A stretch of 64,000 nt of DNA from Anodontia alba (Eukaryota; Mollusca; Bivalvia; Lucinida; Lucinidae). The stretch spans positions 24,559,320-24,623,319 of the forward strand of contig OZ024823.1 in NCBI GenBank assembly GCA_964016985.1. The letters are read 5' to 3'. The notes below the pieces were generated by a model, which had not been told where the DNA came from, did not search any database, and saw only the letters and a list, made by a program, of their open reading frames with translations. This document shows positions 11,821 through 22,673 of the stretch, piece by piece. The first letter of the stretch is position 1, and every line of letters starts with the position of its first letter. Both the position numbers and the translations under genes were made by a program.

Positions 11821-12289
11821 GTTACGTGGCCAAAGAAACTGTCAGATCAGAAGAAAGCAAAGAGCACATATCACCTTGATCCTCAGTGGAACATCATGAA
11901 TGGCTAATGGGCTGAAATTGACGTCAATAGATGGGCTGTTGAGTTGAAATGGTTTGGGTTGAGGTTTTCATGTCCCTGACAACAAATCTTTCAGTCATTT
12001 TGAACCATCTCCCAGACAGATGGCATTTAGAAATAAAGAAGGGGATAGGTGACTAGAAATGCTGAAATTGCTTCAAGCAAGACCTGGCCAAAACCAATAA
12101 TAGCAGGACCAACCCTTCGAAAGTTTCAGCAATATACCACACAACCACTTGCAATGTTAACACTGTACAGTCATAAGCTGAATTCAGTCTCGACTAACAG
12201 GACTGGAACACAAACCATATGAACCAGTGCCAGGAGTGCAAAATGCTCGGCTACACAGATGTTTTGTTGTACACAATGTTTCCTACAAA
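11821..12289. other. Intronic stretch without recognised features
   Basis: No coding, SINE or inverted-repeat signal was identified by eye in these 470 bp. Confidence 0.45.
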
Positions 12290-12377
12290 GTGGCATATGC
12301 AAACCATGCAGATCCAGATCAGATTGCTCCTAAAAGAGCAGTCTGATATGATCAGGGTCTACACTGTTTGCCACACC
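12290..12377. repeat. Isolated F/G/H-type core hairpin
   Basis: AACCATGCAGATCCAGATCA pairs with TGATCAGGGTCTACACTG around a TCCTAAAAGAGCAG centre. It is a solitary core; termini of group F, G or H are not clear around it. Confidence 0.55.
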
Positions 12378-12469
12378 ACCAAGTATTTTGTGAAACTACC
12401 AGACTGCATGCTAAGAACTGTTGCCGGACAGCGCAGATCGCCTGAATTGCGCTTTATTTCTAGAAATAT

Positions 12470-12690
12470 CAAAAAAAATTTACATTAATTTTTCCTAAGT
12501 CTGTGACCTTGACCTCAAGATCACTCATGTGGAATGGGATGGTACAGCATAGAGCTTCACACCAGTTTCTAACATCAGGACAAGTATGAACTTCCATTCA
12601 GATGTCCAGGAGAAAAAACTTTTAACCAGCGCCGGCGCTGACACTGATGCCGACACTGTGGTGACTGCTATAGCTCTACCTGTACTAAAA
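12470..12690. repeat. Remnant of tandem-core element tail
   Basis: Holds GTGACCTTGACCTCAAGATC, as in the array at 1-1420, followed by a GC-rich CGCCGGCGCTGACACTG run and CTGCTATAGCTCTACCTGTA. A similar order (unit, short-motif run, end) is seen in the other arrays, but only one unit remains. Confidence 0.45.
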
Positions 12691-13020
12691 AAGAAAATTC
12701 AGGCAAAAAAAGGAATTTTTGTATGCAAATAAGATTCAAATTTGTGACATTTCGGTCCACATTATAAATCCCAAAGGAGAAGTTTGATCTTAGCATATAG
12801 GTCTACACTGTTTGCTTGAGCATGTCTGTCCCACTATTTAGAGCAAATTTATCACATTTAATGCAGTCTGACAACCAGTCGGAGTCAGTCCCCTGCTGTC
12901 ACAGTCTGACTCGAAAGATCTGGGCTCAAAGTAAGATGTTTTTTGCTTGTTTGTTGTTGGGGGTTTTTTTTAACAGATTTTTTTCTGTCTTGTTCATCTA
13001 GCTGGAAAATATATGCTATT

Positions 13021-13210
13021 CATTACTCTAGATAAGAAAGGGTATCAGGTAAATATTTTTCTTATTCTCCATGAAAACAGATGTTGTGGGTACTCATTAG
13101 AAGTGCCTCAGTGAGGGACTTCTAATGAGTACCCACATTTTTTTTTTTTTATGAAGAAATAAGAAAAATATCAATACTTTTTGATTGAAAAAAGTGTTTT
13201 ATCTGGAGCT
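13021..13210. repeat. Fold-back MITE, group A
   Basis: Opens near ACTCTAGATAAGAAAGGGTA. The core is TGTGGGTACTCATTAGAAGT with TAATGAGTACCCACA, and the right side has a T-tract expansion at 13139-13151. It closes at TTATCTGGAGCT. Confidence 0.75.
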
Positions 13211-13289
13211 GTGTTCTTGGATTTCATTGGAATGGTCTCCATGAGGTTACTCTAACAGAAGCCCCCATTTGTTCTGCTCAGTCAATAAT

Positions 13290-13845
13290 GGTAACAATTC
13301 AAAAAAACTAGATCGGGCAGTCGATGACACACGCCATCGCAAATCCCACGCTTCTGGCAGAAACTGCCACACAGCATAGTTTTAAGCAACCAGGCAAAAT
13401 TCTACTTGTATGTTATTCTACTCATCATTCCCTTCAATTTGATATGCCACATGACCATGTTGTGAGAAACTTAATTTTTGATCCCGTCTCACCCCAAAGG
13501 GTGTTCCTGGGGTCACAAGGTAAATCCCGTTCAATATGTTTTACATCTACCACCACTGAGTATATGTGCACATTTTCGCATAAAAATCTTTAAAATTGAC
13601 TTGGAAATTGTTAATATTTGACCTTTTGACCCCTCCCCAGGGCCCCTGGGGGTGGGGCCAAAAATAAACGTGCTCTTGCATGCCCCACTTGTGTAAGCAA
13701 GCCACTCACCAAATTTGGTTGGATTTGTCCAGCGGTTTGGGAGGAGATAACATAACGGACAGACGGACAGACAGATGGACAGACGGACGGAGGCGATAAC
13801 AATATCCCCGACGCTTTTTCCAAATAGTGTGGGGATAATAAAATG
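13290..13845. repeat. Non-autonomous element with GACGGACAGACAG tail and 3' hairpin
   Basis: About 470 bp of non-coding body ends in GGACAGACGGACAGACAGAT and related runs (13758-13790). A fold-back follows, reading AATATCCCCGACGC against GTGTGGGGATAATA. This is the tail layout of the element at 1-1420. The overlapping 119-codon minus-strand frame simply reads through the GACGGACA run and is rejected as a gene. Confidence 0.6.
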
Positions 13846-13911
13846 AAAACTATCTACTTCTCCAAAGCCGTAAAATACCATTTCAAACATTACTTGTATA
13901 TCTACATTTAT

Positions 13912-14355
13912 AAACTCTTGTCATGCTGAATAAATTAAGATATCACACCCATTTCTGATTTTCAGCCAATCAGATTGCTTGATCCAGATTGTTAATACAA
14001 ATTCATATACTTAATGTCAAACAGTATAGATCCAGATCAGTTGGCTTCTTCAGAAGCCAAATGATCTGGATCTGCACTGTTTGCAAACCAGGGTATATCC
14101 GGGTTCAGCAGGACTAGGGTTAACACACAGATTTTATGTAAAGAATTCTTAACCCTAGTCCTGCTGAACCCGGATCTGTCCTGCCTTTGCAAACAGTGTA
14201 GATCCAGATCAGTTGGCTTCTGATGAAGCCAACTGATCTGGATCTGCACTATTAAGTATGCGAATTTATATCAACAATCTGGATCAAGTAATCTGATTGG
14301 CAGAAAATTAGAAATGGGCATGACATCTTAATTTATTCAGCAGGATAAGGGTTAA
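13912..14355. repeat. Two group F MITEs in inverted orientation
   Basis: The first (13912-14122) reads CTCTTGTCATGCTGAATAAA to GCAGGACTAGGGTTAA. The second (14149-14355) reads TTAACCCTAGTCCTGCTGAA to CAGCAGGATAAGGGTTAA. A 26-bp spacer separates them. Both have the CAGATCAGTTGGCTTC hairpin at the centre. Confidence 0.8.
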
Positions 14356-14522
14356 CACTAAGTGAAGCTTTAAATGTTCCTAATATAATAATGTGAGTGT
14401 TTAAACATTCAGTGAACCATACATTAGTTCTCAGGGTAATAGGAATACAATGATAAATTTCATCTTTCTCCATGTAAGTTTTTATGCAATCTCAAAAAGA
14501 AAGGTATCTCTCCTTATTTCTT

Positions 14523-14715
14523 GATCTGGAGTTTTATGGCCCAGTCAATGCTGTTAATGTCATGTTAAGCCGGTCAGTTAACCTACTCACACTTTTCACA
14601 GGCTTAGTCGTCTAAGCGCTCCATGAAAAGCCAAATCCTGTTTTCTGGGAAAAATAAGAAAAATATTTTAAAATGTTGCGTGCTGAAAATTTTAAGCAGA
14701 GTGCTTAGCCTTAAG
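14523..14715. repeat. SINE family 1 fragment next to half a group E MITE
   Basis: 14523-14618 carries GGAGTTTTATGGCCCAGTCA and GGCTTAGTCGTCTAAGCG of the SINE body (minus sense). 14613-14715 is the right half of a group E element: CAAATCCTGTTTTCTGGGAA, then GTGCTGAAAATTTTAAGC and AGTGCTTAGCCTTAAG. Confidence 0.65.
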
Positions 14716-16107
14716 GACTCTAAAACACACCAGAATCGGTATTAATTATGCAAAATATTTAGGAATATTCCAAAAAAAAAATGTAACAAATATTCATGAA
14801 TATTTTAGAAAGCCTGCCCACTGCCAGAACCCCTATGAAAATTTCTTTTCAGTGAGGAAGAAATGTTTATATCAGTTTAATGATAAAGCATCATTAAGAT
14901 GTCACACTGTGAAAACAGATCCTGCCAACCACCAATTATATGAAACAGTCATCTGAAAGACCCATACCTCTAGATGAGATGTATTTTTTTCAGCTATAAC
15001 AATTCGATAGTTTTCTTATATCTCAACGAAAACATACCGTAATAACCCTAAGTATTGAGACAGATAGGCCTTTGAGAACAGTGTAGACCCAGATCAGACA
15101 CTGCAGAATGTGGCATCTGATCAGGGTCATACATACAGCAATATTTTAGACACATCAGGAGATAGTAAAATGGACTATTTCAAATATTAGGACCAATATG
15201 TTTTTATGGAGAACTTTGAGAAAATTATCCCAGAATTATCACCAAATCTCCTTAGCATCTCCTTTGCCTAAGCATTTAGACTGACAGCATCAGCAAACAG
15301 AGCAGTAAGCGATCAACACTACAGGAGGCATTTTATCAGGATCTGCACTGTTAGCCACTCCTCTAGCACTTTTTAAACATTTGAACAGGCAGTATAATGG
15401 ACGCTCATATTTTGGAAAAAATATGATGATACAGCACCGAAATATTTAGGATAAATATGGTATAAAGTTCATTTTACAGATGCATAATTCAGGTTTAAGA
15501 TTTCAACTAAATATCAGTCATTAATAAAATTGACATATTATAAAGTTCTTAACCAATGTTACACTGGTTTAGTTACAAACATGAGTCAGGAAAAAATACC
15601 TTCATCAAATACATAAACTGCACCATATCTGTGCATGCTGATCAAGGTCTTTATTTGCATATTTCATCCCTAGAATCTACAAGTGAATACAGGGGACATT
15701 TGTCAGCTCTTAACAGAAAGGAATAAGCAGACAGTCTAGACCCAGATTTGTTTAAATGAGGTTTAACAGCCCTGTAAACAATATTTCAGTCATGTAGAGC
15801 TATCTCCCTGAGAAAGAATAAGTAGAATACAGGTGCTATAGGGATCATTTACACAGATCCATTTAGAAAGTGTAGAAGGCAACTTGGCCTCCTGCTGTCA
15901 GCTAATGAAAAGGCTGAACAAGATTTGACAGTTCATGTGGAAGTTCACAGACTATTTTCTTGGAAAAACATGGAAAATACTTTAAAATGTTAAAATTTGG
16001 TATGTAAATGTCTAACTTCAGCCACAGTCTAGACCTGACAGACTGAAACTATAATGGAAGGTGGCAGATACTACTGGAACCAATAAACTGTACTATTCAC
16101 CAGACAA
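14716..16107. other. Intronic stretch with one group G MITE
   Basis: 15028-15200 contains TACCGTAATAACCCTAAGTA and CAGTGTAGACCCAGATCAGA, a group G element. The remainder shows only weak repeat fragments, e.g. AGGATCTGCACTGTTAGCC near 15340, and a SINE-like GTTTAACAGCCCTGTAAACA near 15760. No gene is called. Confidence 0.55.
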
Positions 16108-16307
16108 TAAAACTGATGATATTTTTCTTATTTTTTTTTCAGCAAACCGGACTAGAAATTTCATGCAAACTGTCTCCAACAGAGACAGAAAATTGTTTCC
16201 AAAGGAAACAATCTGCATAAAATGTCAAATCCTGTTTTCTGGGAAAAAAAGAAAAATGTTTCAAAATGTCATTTGCTGAAATTTTTACTTAGAGTGCTAA
16301 GCGTTAA
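16108..16307. repeat. Fold-back MITE, group E, rearranged centre
   Basis: The shell GATATTTTTCTTATTTTTTT leads to ATTTCATGCAAACTGTCTCC. The right side returns through ATGTCAAATCCTGTTTTCTG to GAGTGCTAAGCGTTAAA. The centre carries an extra AGACAGAAAATTGTTTCC insertion relative to 29835-30050. Confidence 0.65.
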
Positions 16308-17225
16308 ACAGTTGTCTTTTTTAGAGCAGACTAGCCACAGCCAGCATGTCCAGTTACTGGCACTCATCCACCAACAACTGGCGGTTTTCTTTAAAACCAA
16401 GATATAATTCCATATGTTTACTGAAGCTGAAATACACCAAAAACGGACCAGATGTGAATTTTTGCAACAGTAGGTCTCTGTGACCTGGTTTTGTAAGAGG
16501 TCACCTCTGGTTGTGGGAAGCAAGTCTTATGAAAGCCACCACAGAAGGATTTATTTCCAATGTCGACAGACAAAGCCACAGAAACAGTAGCACCAAACAG
16601 TTGACTATGTCTCACACTGCAAACAAGCTCGGCAAAAATACATGTACATCACATTATCATGGTCCCTAGAAATTATATCAAAAGTTTATCAGTTACCATT
16701 ATCATCATAAGAATAGAACTCTGAGCAAGTCCGTAAGCCAAATTGTCAACTTTTCTAGAGATGTCAATTCACCTAAAATTTCTGTCCTCAAGTATGCTTA
16801 GCTATTGGGTTCAACATTTTATCTCATCATATATCCTGGTCAATGTGTAAAACTATAGGTCAGTCACCTACTGTGTGGGTCACTTTCATGTCTCTGTCTC
16901 CTGGAATCTGAAGGGCTTTACAGTAGTCCACATGGCAGAAATGGTGTCTTGGCTCTCACCTACTAATGGCTCTCAACTTCTATTTTTGTGGGGTCCTAAG
17001 TTGAAAATCAAGGGTCTGAGAGTTTTGTTTTGCTTTCTTAAACTGTTTAAGTTTGACCTTGGTTATTATTGCATAGGTGTTGCTGATTCACTGCTGCATG
17101 TGACAAGTCTAACTGGTTCCTGCAACCTGTTGTGTTATGACCATTGCTCAAGCATGAGTACGAAAACCACAGGAATGTCTGTGCCCTGAGACAAGGTTTA
17201 ATATGTTACATCTCAAGTCCAAGTT
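16308..17225. other. Intronic stretch without recognised features
   Basis: A 104-codon plus-strand frame at 16875-17189 has no recognisable domain, no flanking splice logic and ordinary composition, so it is not called. Nothing else was seen in about 900 bp. Confidence 0.45.
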
Positions 17226-17494
17226 TTTGTTTGTTTGATTTGGGCTTAACGTCGCTTTCAACCTTTTTCAGTCATATCGCGACGGTGTCTGGATGTGGCA
17301 GGGAGCTCAATGCTCACTTTTAGAGTGCTGCCTCACTGAAATATCACGCCCCAGACACTTTGACATGATATTCCACCCAGTCACATTATACTGACACTGA
17401 GCTGACCAGTTCTAGCTCTACTTTCTTAATGCTGAGCGCCAAGCGAAAGAGCAGCTAGTACCATTTTTAAAGTCTTTGGTATGACCCGGCCGGG
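17226..17494 (-). mobile_element. tRNA-derived SINE family 2, head lost, 13-bp target duplication
   Basis: Matches the body of the copy at 45417-45746 (TTTGTTTGATTTGGGCTTAA; CATATCGCGACGGTGTCT; AAGCGAAAGAGCAGCTAG). It stops at GACCCGGCCGGG, so the tRNA-like promoter region is missing. TCAAGTCCAAGTT flanks it on both sides (17213-17225 and 17495-17507), showing that the shortened form itself was inserted, as expected for incomplete reverse transcription. Confidence 0.85.
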
Positions 17495-17558
17495 TCAAGT
17501 CCAAGTTATGAGATTAAAACTTTGCAGTTCATTATATATTCTATGCAAGCATATTATG

Positions 17559-17780
17559 TTTGTGTTGAGGTTTTACGGCCCAGTCAACCCAATGGGGTCA
17601 TGTCGAGCGCGGTCAGTTTACCTAACCACACGTTTACTGGGCAGGCTTAGTCCTCTAAACGGTTAACCAGTATTGTGCACATTCTTTCGCCAGAAACTGA
17701 CAACTGCCCTTCTTGAATCAGCGGAAGGGAGAGAATGACCGTAGAAAATATTTCATGATCAATCTCCACGAAAGAATGTC
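17559..17780 (-). mobile_element. SINE family 1, head lost, 13-bp target duplication
   Basis: Runs from TTTGTGTTGAGGTTTTACGG to AATCTCCACGAAAGAATGT without the tRNA-like part. CAAGCATATTATG is duplicated at 17546-17558 and 17781-17793. Confidence 0.85.
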
Positions 17781-17989
17781 CAAGCATATTATGGATCACT
17801 GTGATCTACTTACAAAAGCATCTTATCAAGAGCTATGAACTATATGTAAGGCTGACTAATCGAAGCTAAACCATAATCGAATATCAGTGCTGCCATTGTG
17901 ATTGATAATCAATTAGTAATCACTGAAGATTTGATAATAATTTTGCCTGTCTGACTGAGCATGACTCTTACCATATGTCATATTTTACT

Positions 17990-18195
17990 GTATGCATTTG
18001 GCCGACAGGCGGGAGCAAACAGTTTAGACCCAGATGGGACGCCGCAAATGCGGCGTCTCATCAGGCTCGACACTGTTTGCCACTCATCCAGCTATTTAAG
18101 ACACTAAAGCGGGAAATAAATTGTCCTTGTTTAAATTTTAGATTAATATGGTAAAGTGTTGAGGTGTCTGAATACTAAGGGTAAATAGGGTAAAG
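17990..18195. repeat. Fold-back MITE, group G
   Basis: The core GTTTAGACCCAGATGGGACG pairs with CTCATCAGGCTCGACACTG around GCCGCAAATGCGGCG. The right end is AATACTAAGGGTAAATAGGG. The GATTAATCG-rich flank (17880-18300) includes a separate TAATCGATTATCC palindrome. Confidence 0.65.
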
Positions 18196-18366
18196 TAACA
18201 GACAAATCAAATGATCGCTTATTAGCGAATCTGTAATGATAATCATTTTTATGGTATTTATCGATCAATTAATCGATTATCCGATTAATCGTGCCAGCCT
18301 TAACTATATGGCAAGGAGTAACAGTTTCCAAATACAAAGTGTCAGTACAGTTCATGTACCATTCTC

Positions 18367-18556
18367 TTAACACAAAGCATGCTGGGTAAAAATTTCAGCA
18401 TATGACACTTTAAAACATTTTTCACAGAAAACAGGCTTTGATGTTTCATGCAAATTTTCTCCTGAGGATATAATTTGCATGAAAGCTCAAATTCTGTTCT
18501 CTGGGAAAAATCAGTAAAATATTACCAATTTGTGTCTTCCGAATTAGCCCAGAACC
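18367..18556. repeat. Group E MITE abutting the actinin exon 2 splice donor
   Basis: TTAACACAAAGCATGCTGGG starts the element, the centre has TTTCATGCAAATTTTCTCC against ATAATTTGCATGAAAG, and the end is GAATTAGCCCAGA. Only about 13 bp separate it from the exon's donor at 18569-18568. The element therefore lies immediately inside intron 2. Confidence 0.7.
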
Positions 18557-18569
18557 TCCAGAAACTTAC

Positions 18570-18804
18570 CTTCTGCACCAATAGATACCAGTTTCACTCC
18601 TTTTTGCTCTATGAACTCTAGTGCTTTGTTCACATTGGCTATTTTATGGAATCTCATGCGGCCCCTGTCGGGTTTTGGCAACTGTTCCCCAGATATGACT
18701 TCAAGTAATAACATCAACTTCAAGCCATTTCGAAAGTCCTCTTCTATATTTTCTATTTGTGTCCCAGCTTTCCTGAGATGTGAATTGCACCATGCTGTGA
18801 ATGT
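18570..18804 (-). CDS. ACTN: Alpha-actinin, second coding exon (most of CH1 domain)
   Basis: Encodes residues 31-108 of alpha-actinin, an antiparallel-dimeric F-actin cross-linker. It begins [19 protein letters not shown] and runs through [36 protein letters not shown] and [10 protein letters not shown], the canonical CH1 helices. With Q28 of exon 1 it makes the first actin-binding signature (Q, two residues, TF, two, W, one, N). The acceptor is TTCCTGTTTCAG and the donor GAAGGTAAG. The exon starts in phase 0 and ends one base into a Glu codon completed at 8388. At 235 bp it equals the sum of the two vertebrate exons I recall for this segment (115 and 120 bp), so one intron is absent here or was gained there. 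Intron 1 is 19.9 kb and intron 2 10.2 kb. Confidence 0.97.
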
Positions 18805-18889
18805 CTGAAACAGGAAAAAAACATGGAAATGAGGCGAAGGAGAACTCAACAAACATCATCTTCAGACTCAGATCTAATGGCTATTCTAA

Positions 18890-19235
18890 CACAGCTCCAC
18901 AAGAGGTGGTATCCATCTAATGTTTTTCTTATTTCTCCATGAAAACATGTTGTGGGTACTCATTAATAAAAACCTTAAACTATAATACCCCACCATTGTC
19001 ATGTCGCGGGTTTGATGAAATTTGCCCATTAGCAATCCCAAACCAGATTAACACAATATCAATGCACATACCTAGTTTGGTGAAAATCCATTGCTGTTTA
19101 CTCAAGTTATCATCCGGAAACAAAAAAAAAAAAACGGATGGACGGACGTACGACTGATGGACAGACAGACAGACATACAGACCTCCAACGTGAAAGCATA
19201 ATACCCTGCCACTATCGTGTGGTGGGGTATAAAAA
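18890..19235. repeat. Left half of group A MITE followed by a hairpin-ended element
   Basis: 18890-18970 is a group A left half ending TTGTGGGTACTCATTA. 18985-19235 begins AATACCCCACCATTGTCATG. It has a body with CCCATTAGCAATCCCAAACC, then GGACAGACAGACAGACATAC, and closes with ATACCCTGCCACTATCGTGT folding on GTGGTGGGGTAT. The same family occurs at 23128-23455. The element may have inserted into the MITE. Confidence 0.65.
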
Positions 19236-19393
19236 TGCCTCATTGATATTAAATAAAATTCAGTTTTAAAATATAAATTTGTATCTCCAAATTTTCAATT
19301 TTTAAGCCATTACAAATGATTCTATATTGTCAAACTGCACTTTGTTGTTTTTTTGTATTTGCAGGTACTCCCAGCCTAGCAAAAGGTCATACT

Positions 19394-19523
19394 ATTTGTT
19401 TGTGTTTAGGTTTTACTGCCCAGTCAACCCAATGGTGTCATGTTCAGTACGGTCAGTTAACCTAACCACTTTTACTGGACAGGCTTGGTTAACCAGTATT
19501 GTGCACATTCTTTTGCCAGAAAA
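19394..19523 (-). mobile_element. SINE family 1, strongly shortened, 12-bp target duplication
   Basis: Only the distal 130 bp of the SINE is present (TTTAGGTTTTACTGCCCAGT to TTCTTTTGCCAGAAA). AAAGGTCATACT flanks it at 19382-19393 and 19524-19535. Confidence 0.8.
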
Positions 19524-19887
19524 AAAGGTCATACTTATTTACAATTAGTAGTGGGACATGCAATCCTGAGCAATCTATGTAGACCCAGACCAGACTGCAG
19601 CCTGTTTACCACTCATCCATCAACAAATACAGTTGAAGTTCATTATCAGACACTGACAGCTCAAACTACTGCTTGTCAAACTAAATTTGGGATAATGTTG
19701 GTTTAGTTTTGCTTTATGTTAGGTTCTTTACATTTCAACTCCTGTTTTCTCAAACTACTGTTGTCTCAAATTGAAAATTCTGGTCTACTGGAGTTTCAGA
19801 CAACAAGAGTCCATTGTAAAATATTGGATTTGTTCAGACAGGGTAAGGCAATAGGGTGTCCCCGGTAAATATTTAGTAAATTTCATT

Positions 19888-20076
19888 ATCTCTTGATAAG
19901 GCACTTTTTTCCACCAAAAAGTATCTATATTTTTCTTATAACTCAACGAAAATATATGTTGTTGGTACTCATTAGAAGCGCCTTGCTGAGGCACTTCTAA
20001 TGAGTACCCACAACATATGTTTTTGTTGAGTAATAAGAAAACTATTTACCTGATACCCACTCTTATCTAGACCTAT
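19888..20076. repeat. Fold-back MITE, group A (inverted orientation)
   Basis: Begins ATCTCTTGATAAGGCACTTT and ends CTTATCTAGACCTAT. The core is TTGGTACTCATTAGAAGCGC with TAATGAGTACCCACAAC. The arms match over nearly the whole length. Confidence 0.8.
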
Positions 20077-20247
20077 GGTAATTATATATAGTTATAGACA
20101 GCCTATACTATTACTGTAACTTCTTGCCAATACAAAAACAAATGGCTGAAATTTTAATTTTAAACAAAAAGCACCTTACCTGGCACTCTCAGTTTAATAT
20201 ACATGTACAATAAGGTATTGCAGGTAAATTAGAGTCGAGCACTAGGG

Positions 20248-20553
20248 TTGGTTGTGTTGAGGTTTTACAGCCCAGTCAACCCAATGGGGTCATGTCGAAC
20301 GTGGTCAGTTTTTACCTAACCACAAGTTTACTGGGCAGGCTTAGTCCTCTAAGCGGTTAACCAGTATTGTGCACATTCTTTCGCCAGAAACTGACAACTG
20401 CCCTTCTTGAATCAGCAGAAGGGAGAGAATGACTGTAGAAAATATTTCATGATCAATCTCCGCGAAAGAGTGTTGCCAACCTCGGCGGGGGTTGAACCCG
20501 CAACCTCCTGGTCTCCAGTCGGACGGCGCATCTAACTGAGCCACCGAGGCCGG
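20248..20553 (-). mobile_element. tRNA-derived SINE family 1, full length
   Basis: On the minus strand: GCCGGCCTCGGTGGCTCAGT, B box GGGTTCAACCCC, body and tail. Near-identical 13-bp flanks are TCGAGCACTAGGG and TCAAGCACTAGGG. It lies in actinin intron 1, in the same orientation as the gene. Confidence 0.85.
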
Positions 20554-20910
20554 CATCAAGCACTAGGGGCAAATTTAGCAAACTTGTAATATTTTTCTAA
20601 CTTTTTAAAAGAAAATAGGGCTTGACATTGTATGCAAATCATCTCCTTAGGAGAAATAGCGAACGGTTTTCCACGGGTAAACAATACCTCATTTGTTTGT
20701 CCGAAATTTGCAACGGTTTATGAAGTTTGTCATATCAGGTACAAAAGCATAGGGACAATTATGAAAGCTGTCACATTTGTCGTCTGCAATGTGTAAAATA
20801 ACAGTTAAACTTTTGGACAAACAAAGCTATTTATAGTTTAGTACCTATATAGAATCATTCCCTATTATGAAACCTCAAGCCTCTTTTCTAGGAAGAAACA
20901 GTAAAAAATA

Positions 20911-21374
20911 AAAGGGTATCCTATAAATAGTTTTCTAATCTGTTCACAAAAACAAACATTGAACATGTAGGTATACTCATTCTAATGGTTACCCACAGCA
21001 AATGTTTTTTGTGGAGAAATGTACTTTTCAGTTGAAAAAGAAGATTTTAAAAGCCTTATCTGGAGCTACAGTTAAGCACATTTTCTGCATGATTGGACCA
21101 TTTCATGCATTTCACATACCTGTGGTTATATAATACTGACATGTGTCACTGCAGCTATACACCTGTAGGTGTTCAAAATTCTCAGCTCCAGATAAGGCAC
21201 TTTTTTCAACCAATAAGTATTGACATTTTTTATTTTTACTTCTTGACAAAAACACATGTTGTGGGTACTCATTAGAAGCGCCTCAATGAGGCACTTCTAT
21301 TGAGTACCCACAACATATGTTTTTGTCGAGAAATAAGAAAAAACATTTACCTTATATCCTCTATTATTTAGAGC
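20911..21374. repeat. Two group A MITEs, one worn and one well preserved
   Basis: 20911-21070 has a damaged core (GTAGGTATACTCATTCTAAT) and closes with CCTTATCTGGAGCTA. 21183-21374 is almost symmetrical: CAGCTCCAGATAAGGCAC, TTGTGGGTACTCATTAGAAG, TTGAGTACCCACAACATATG, TATTATTTAGAGCTAT. The 110 bp between holds no feature. A further worn relative lies at 21395-21545. Confidence 0.75.
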
Positions 21375-21589
21375 TATGGTAAATGCTTTTAGTTTCCAAA
21401 GCTCAAAATATAAAGATTTATCAAAAGATTTGTACCAAAACATATCTTTTGGGCAGTCAGTAGAAATGCCTTAAAGCAGGGATACTAAAATGAGTACCCA
21501 CGGTCACCAAATGTTTTGGTGTGACAGAAGAAAAATTATCCCAAACAAGAAATGGCCAATAACCAGTGCTTATTTATAGTGTGCCACGC

Positions 21590-21662
21590 CCAAAAAGGTC
21601 CAATACGTATCAGAGAGATACGGATGGACAACATGAAAACAGTATATTCCCCACAAACACAG

Positions 21663-21722
<60 letters not shown>

Positions 21723-21790
21723 ACTCGCGTGTGTGTGTGCATGCGCGTTTGTGTAGGGGAGAGGGTAGTGTTATAAATTATCATCTCAAT
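21590..21790. repeat. Microsatellite-bearing repeat element
   Basis: A (GT)n run at 21665-21721 is preceded by GGACAACATGAAAACAGTAT and followed by GTTTGTGTAGGGGAGAGGGT. The repeat at 39555-39735 has a (CA)n run in the same setting (GACAACGTGAAAACAGTATA before, GGGGGGGAGGGTGGTATA after). The microsatellite is thus part of a dispersed element. The open frames over the run are artefacts. Confidence 0.65.
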
Positions 21791-21799
21791 CAACACTTT

Positions 21800-22288
21800 T
21801 TATGGAGTTAGTTTCAAAGCTGTAGGATTGGAATGCAATAATTTTGACTTTCCAGTTGAAAATAAATACCTCCTACATTGTTTTTTTTTTTTCCCTTTCT
21901 TTCCTTTTTGAAATCATTCTTTTGTGAAAATGCACTTTAATTTTTAGAGAAAAAAATGTACACACAAACTGCAAGGGAACAGGTAAATCCTGTGTACTTT
22001 TCTCCTTGAAAATATGAGCAATCAAAATACATAATATTCTTATATGTCAGATAAAAAGAGACTTAATGAGTACCTACAGCATACTTTTTTTTTTTTTTTT
22101 TTTTTGAGGAAATAATATACATGTACTTTTTGGTTGAAAATGGTATCTTAACTATACAGCTCTGTAGGAAACCAAAGAATCAATGCAAAGGGTTGGCACA
22201 ACCAGTTTGTGCCTTGAGTGTGTCAAGGCCTTTTTCAGAGCTATAAGTCTCATCTCATGTTTACCTTGATTTTTTTAGCAGGGAGAAT
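21800..22288. other. AT-rich intronic stretch
   Basis: Only homopolymer T runs (21880-21892, 22086-22105) and weak group A fragments such as GACTTAATGAGTACCTACAG near 22058 are visible. Confidence 0.5.
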
Positions 22289-22494
22289 AACCCTCAGCGC
22301 TCTGGGTAAAATTTTCAGCAGATGTTTTGAATTTTTTTTATATATATATATATTTCCCAGATGATAGGATTTGACATTTCATGCAAATTGTCAAATGACA
22401 ATTTGCATGAACTGTCAAATCCTGTTTTCAGGAAAAATGAGAAAAATATCACCAATTTACCTGTGCTGAATTAGCCCAGAGTGGTAAAGGTTAA
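22289..22494. repeat. Fold-back MITE, group E
   Basis: AACCCTCAGCGCTCTGGGTA at the left and GAATTAGCCCAGAGTGGTAA at the right. The centre CATGCAAATTGTC TGACAATTTGCATG folds on itself. Confidence 0.75.
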
Positions 22495-22673
22495 AGCTTA
22501 AAAGCAAACATAGCATCTAAAGCAACATGCCAAAAACAAACCACATAGTGGAACCCTTAAAAGGTAAATATTAAACATAGTAAAACTGGCAGAGAATATT
22601 GCGGTCCTGTTTGGTTCAAGATCTGCATTTTTTCAATGAAAACATTGGCATATTTTTCAACCAAAAAAGTAAA

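Noticed and set aside
13531..13890. Cys/Ser-rich 119-codon frame (SVCPSVCPSV)
   Set aside because: The pattern is simply translation of a GACGGACAGACGG run at an element tail.
21536..21811. Three His/Thr- or Cys/Val-repeat frames
   Set aside because: They are translations of a (GT)n microsatellite.
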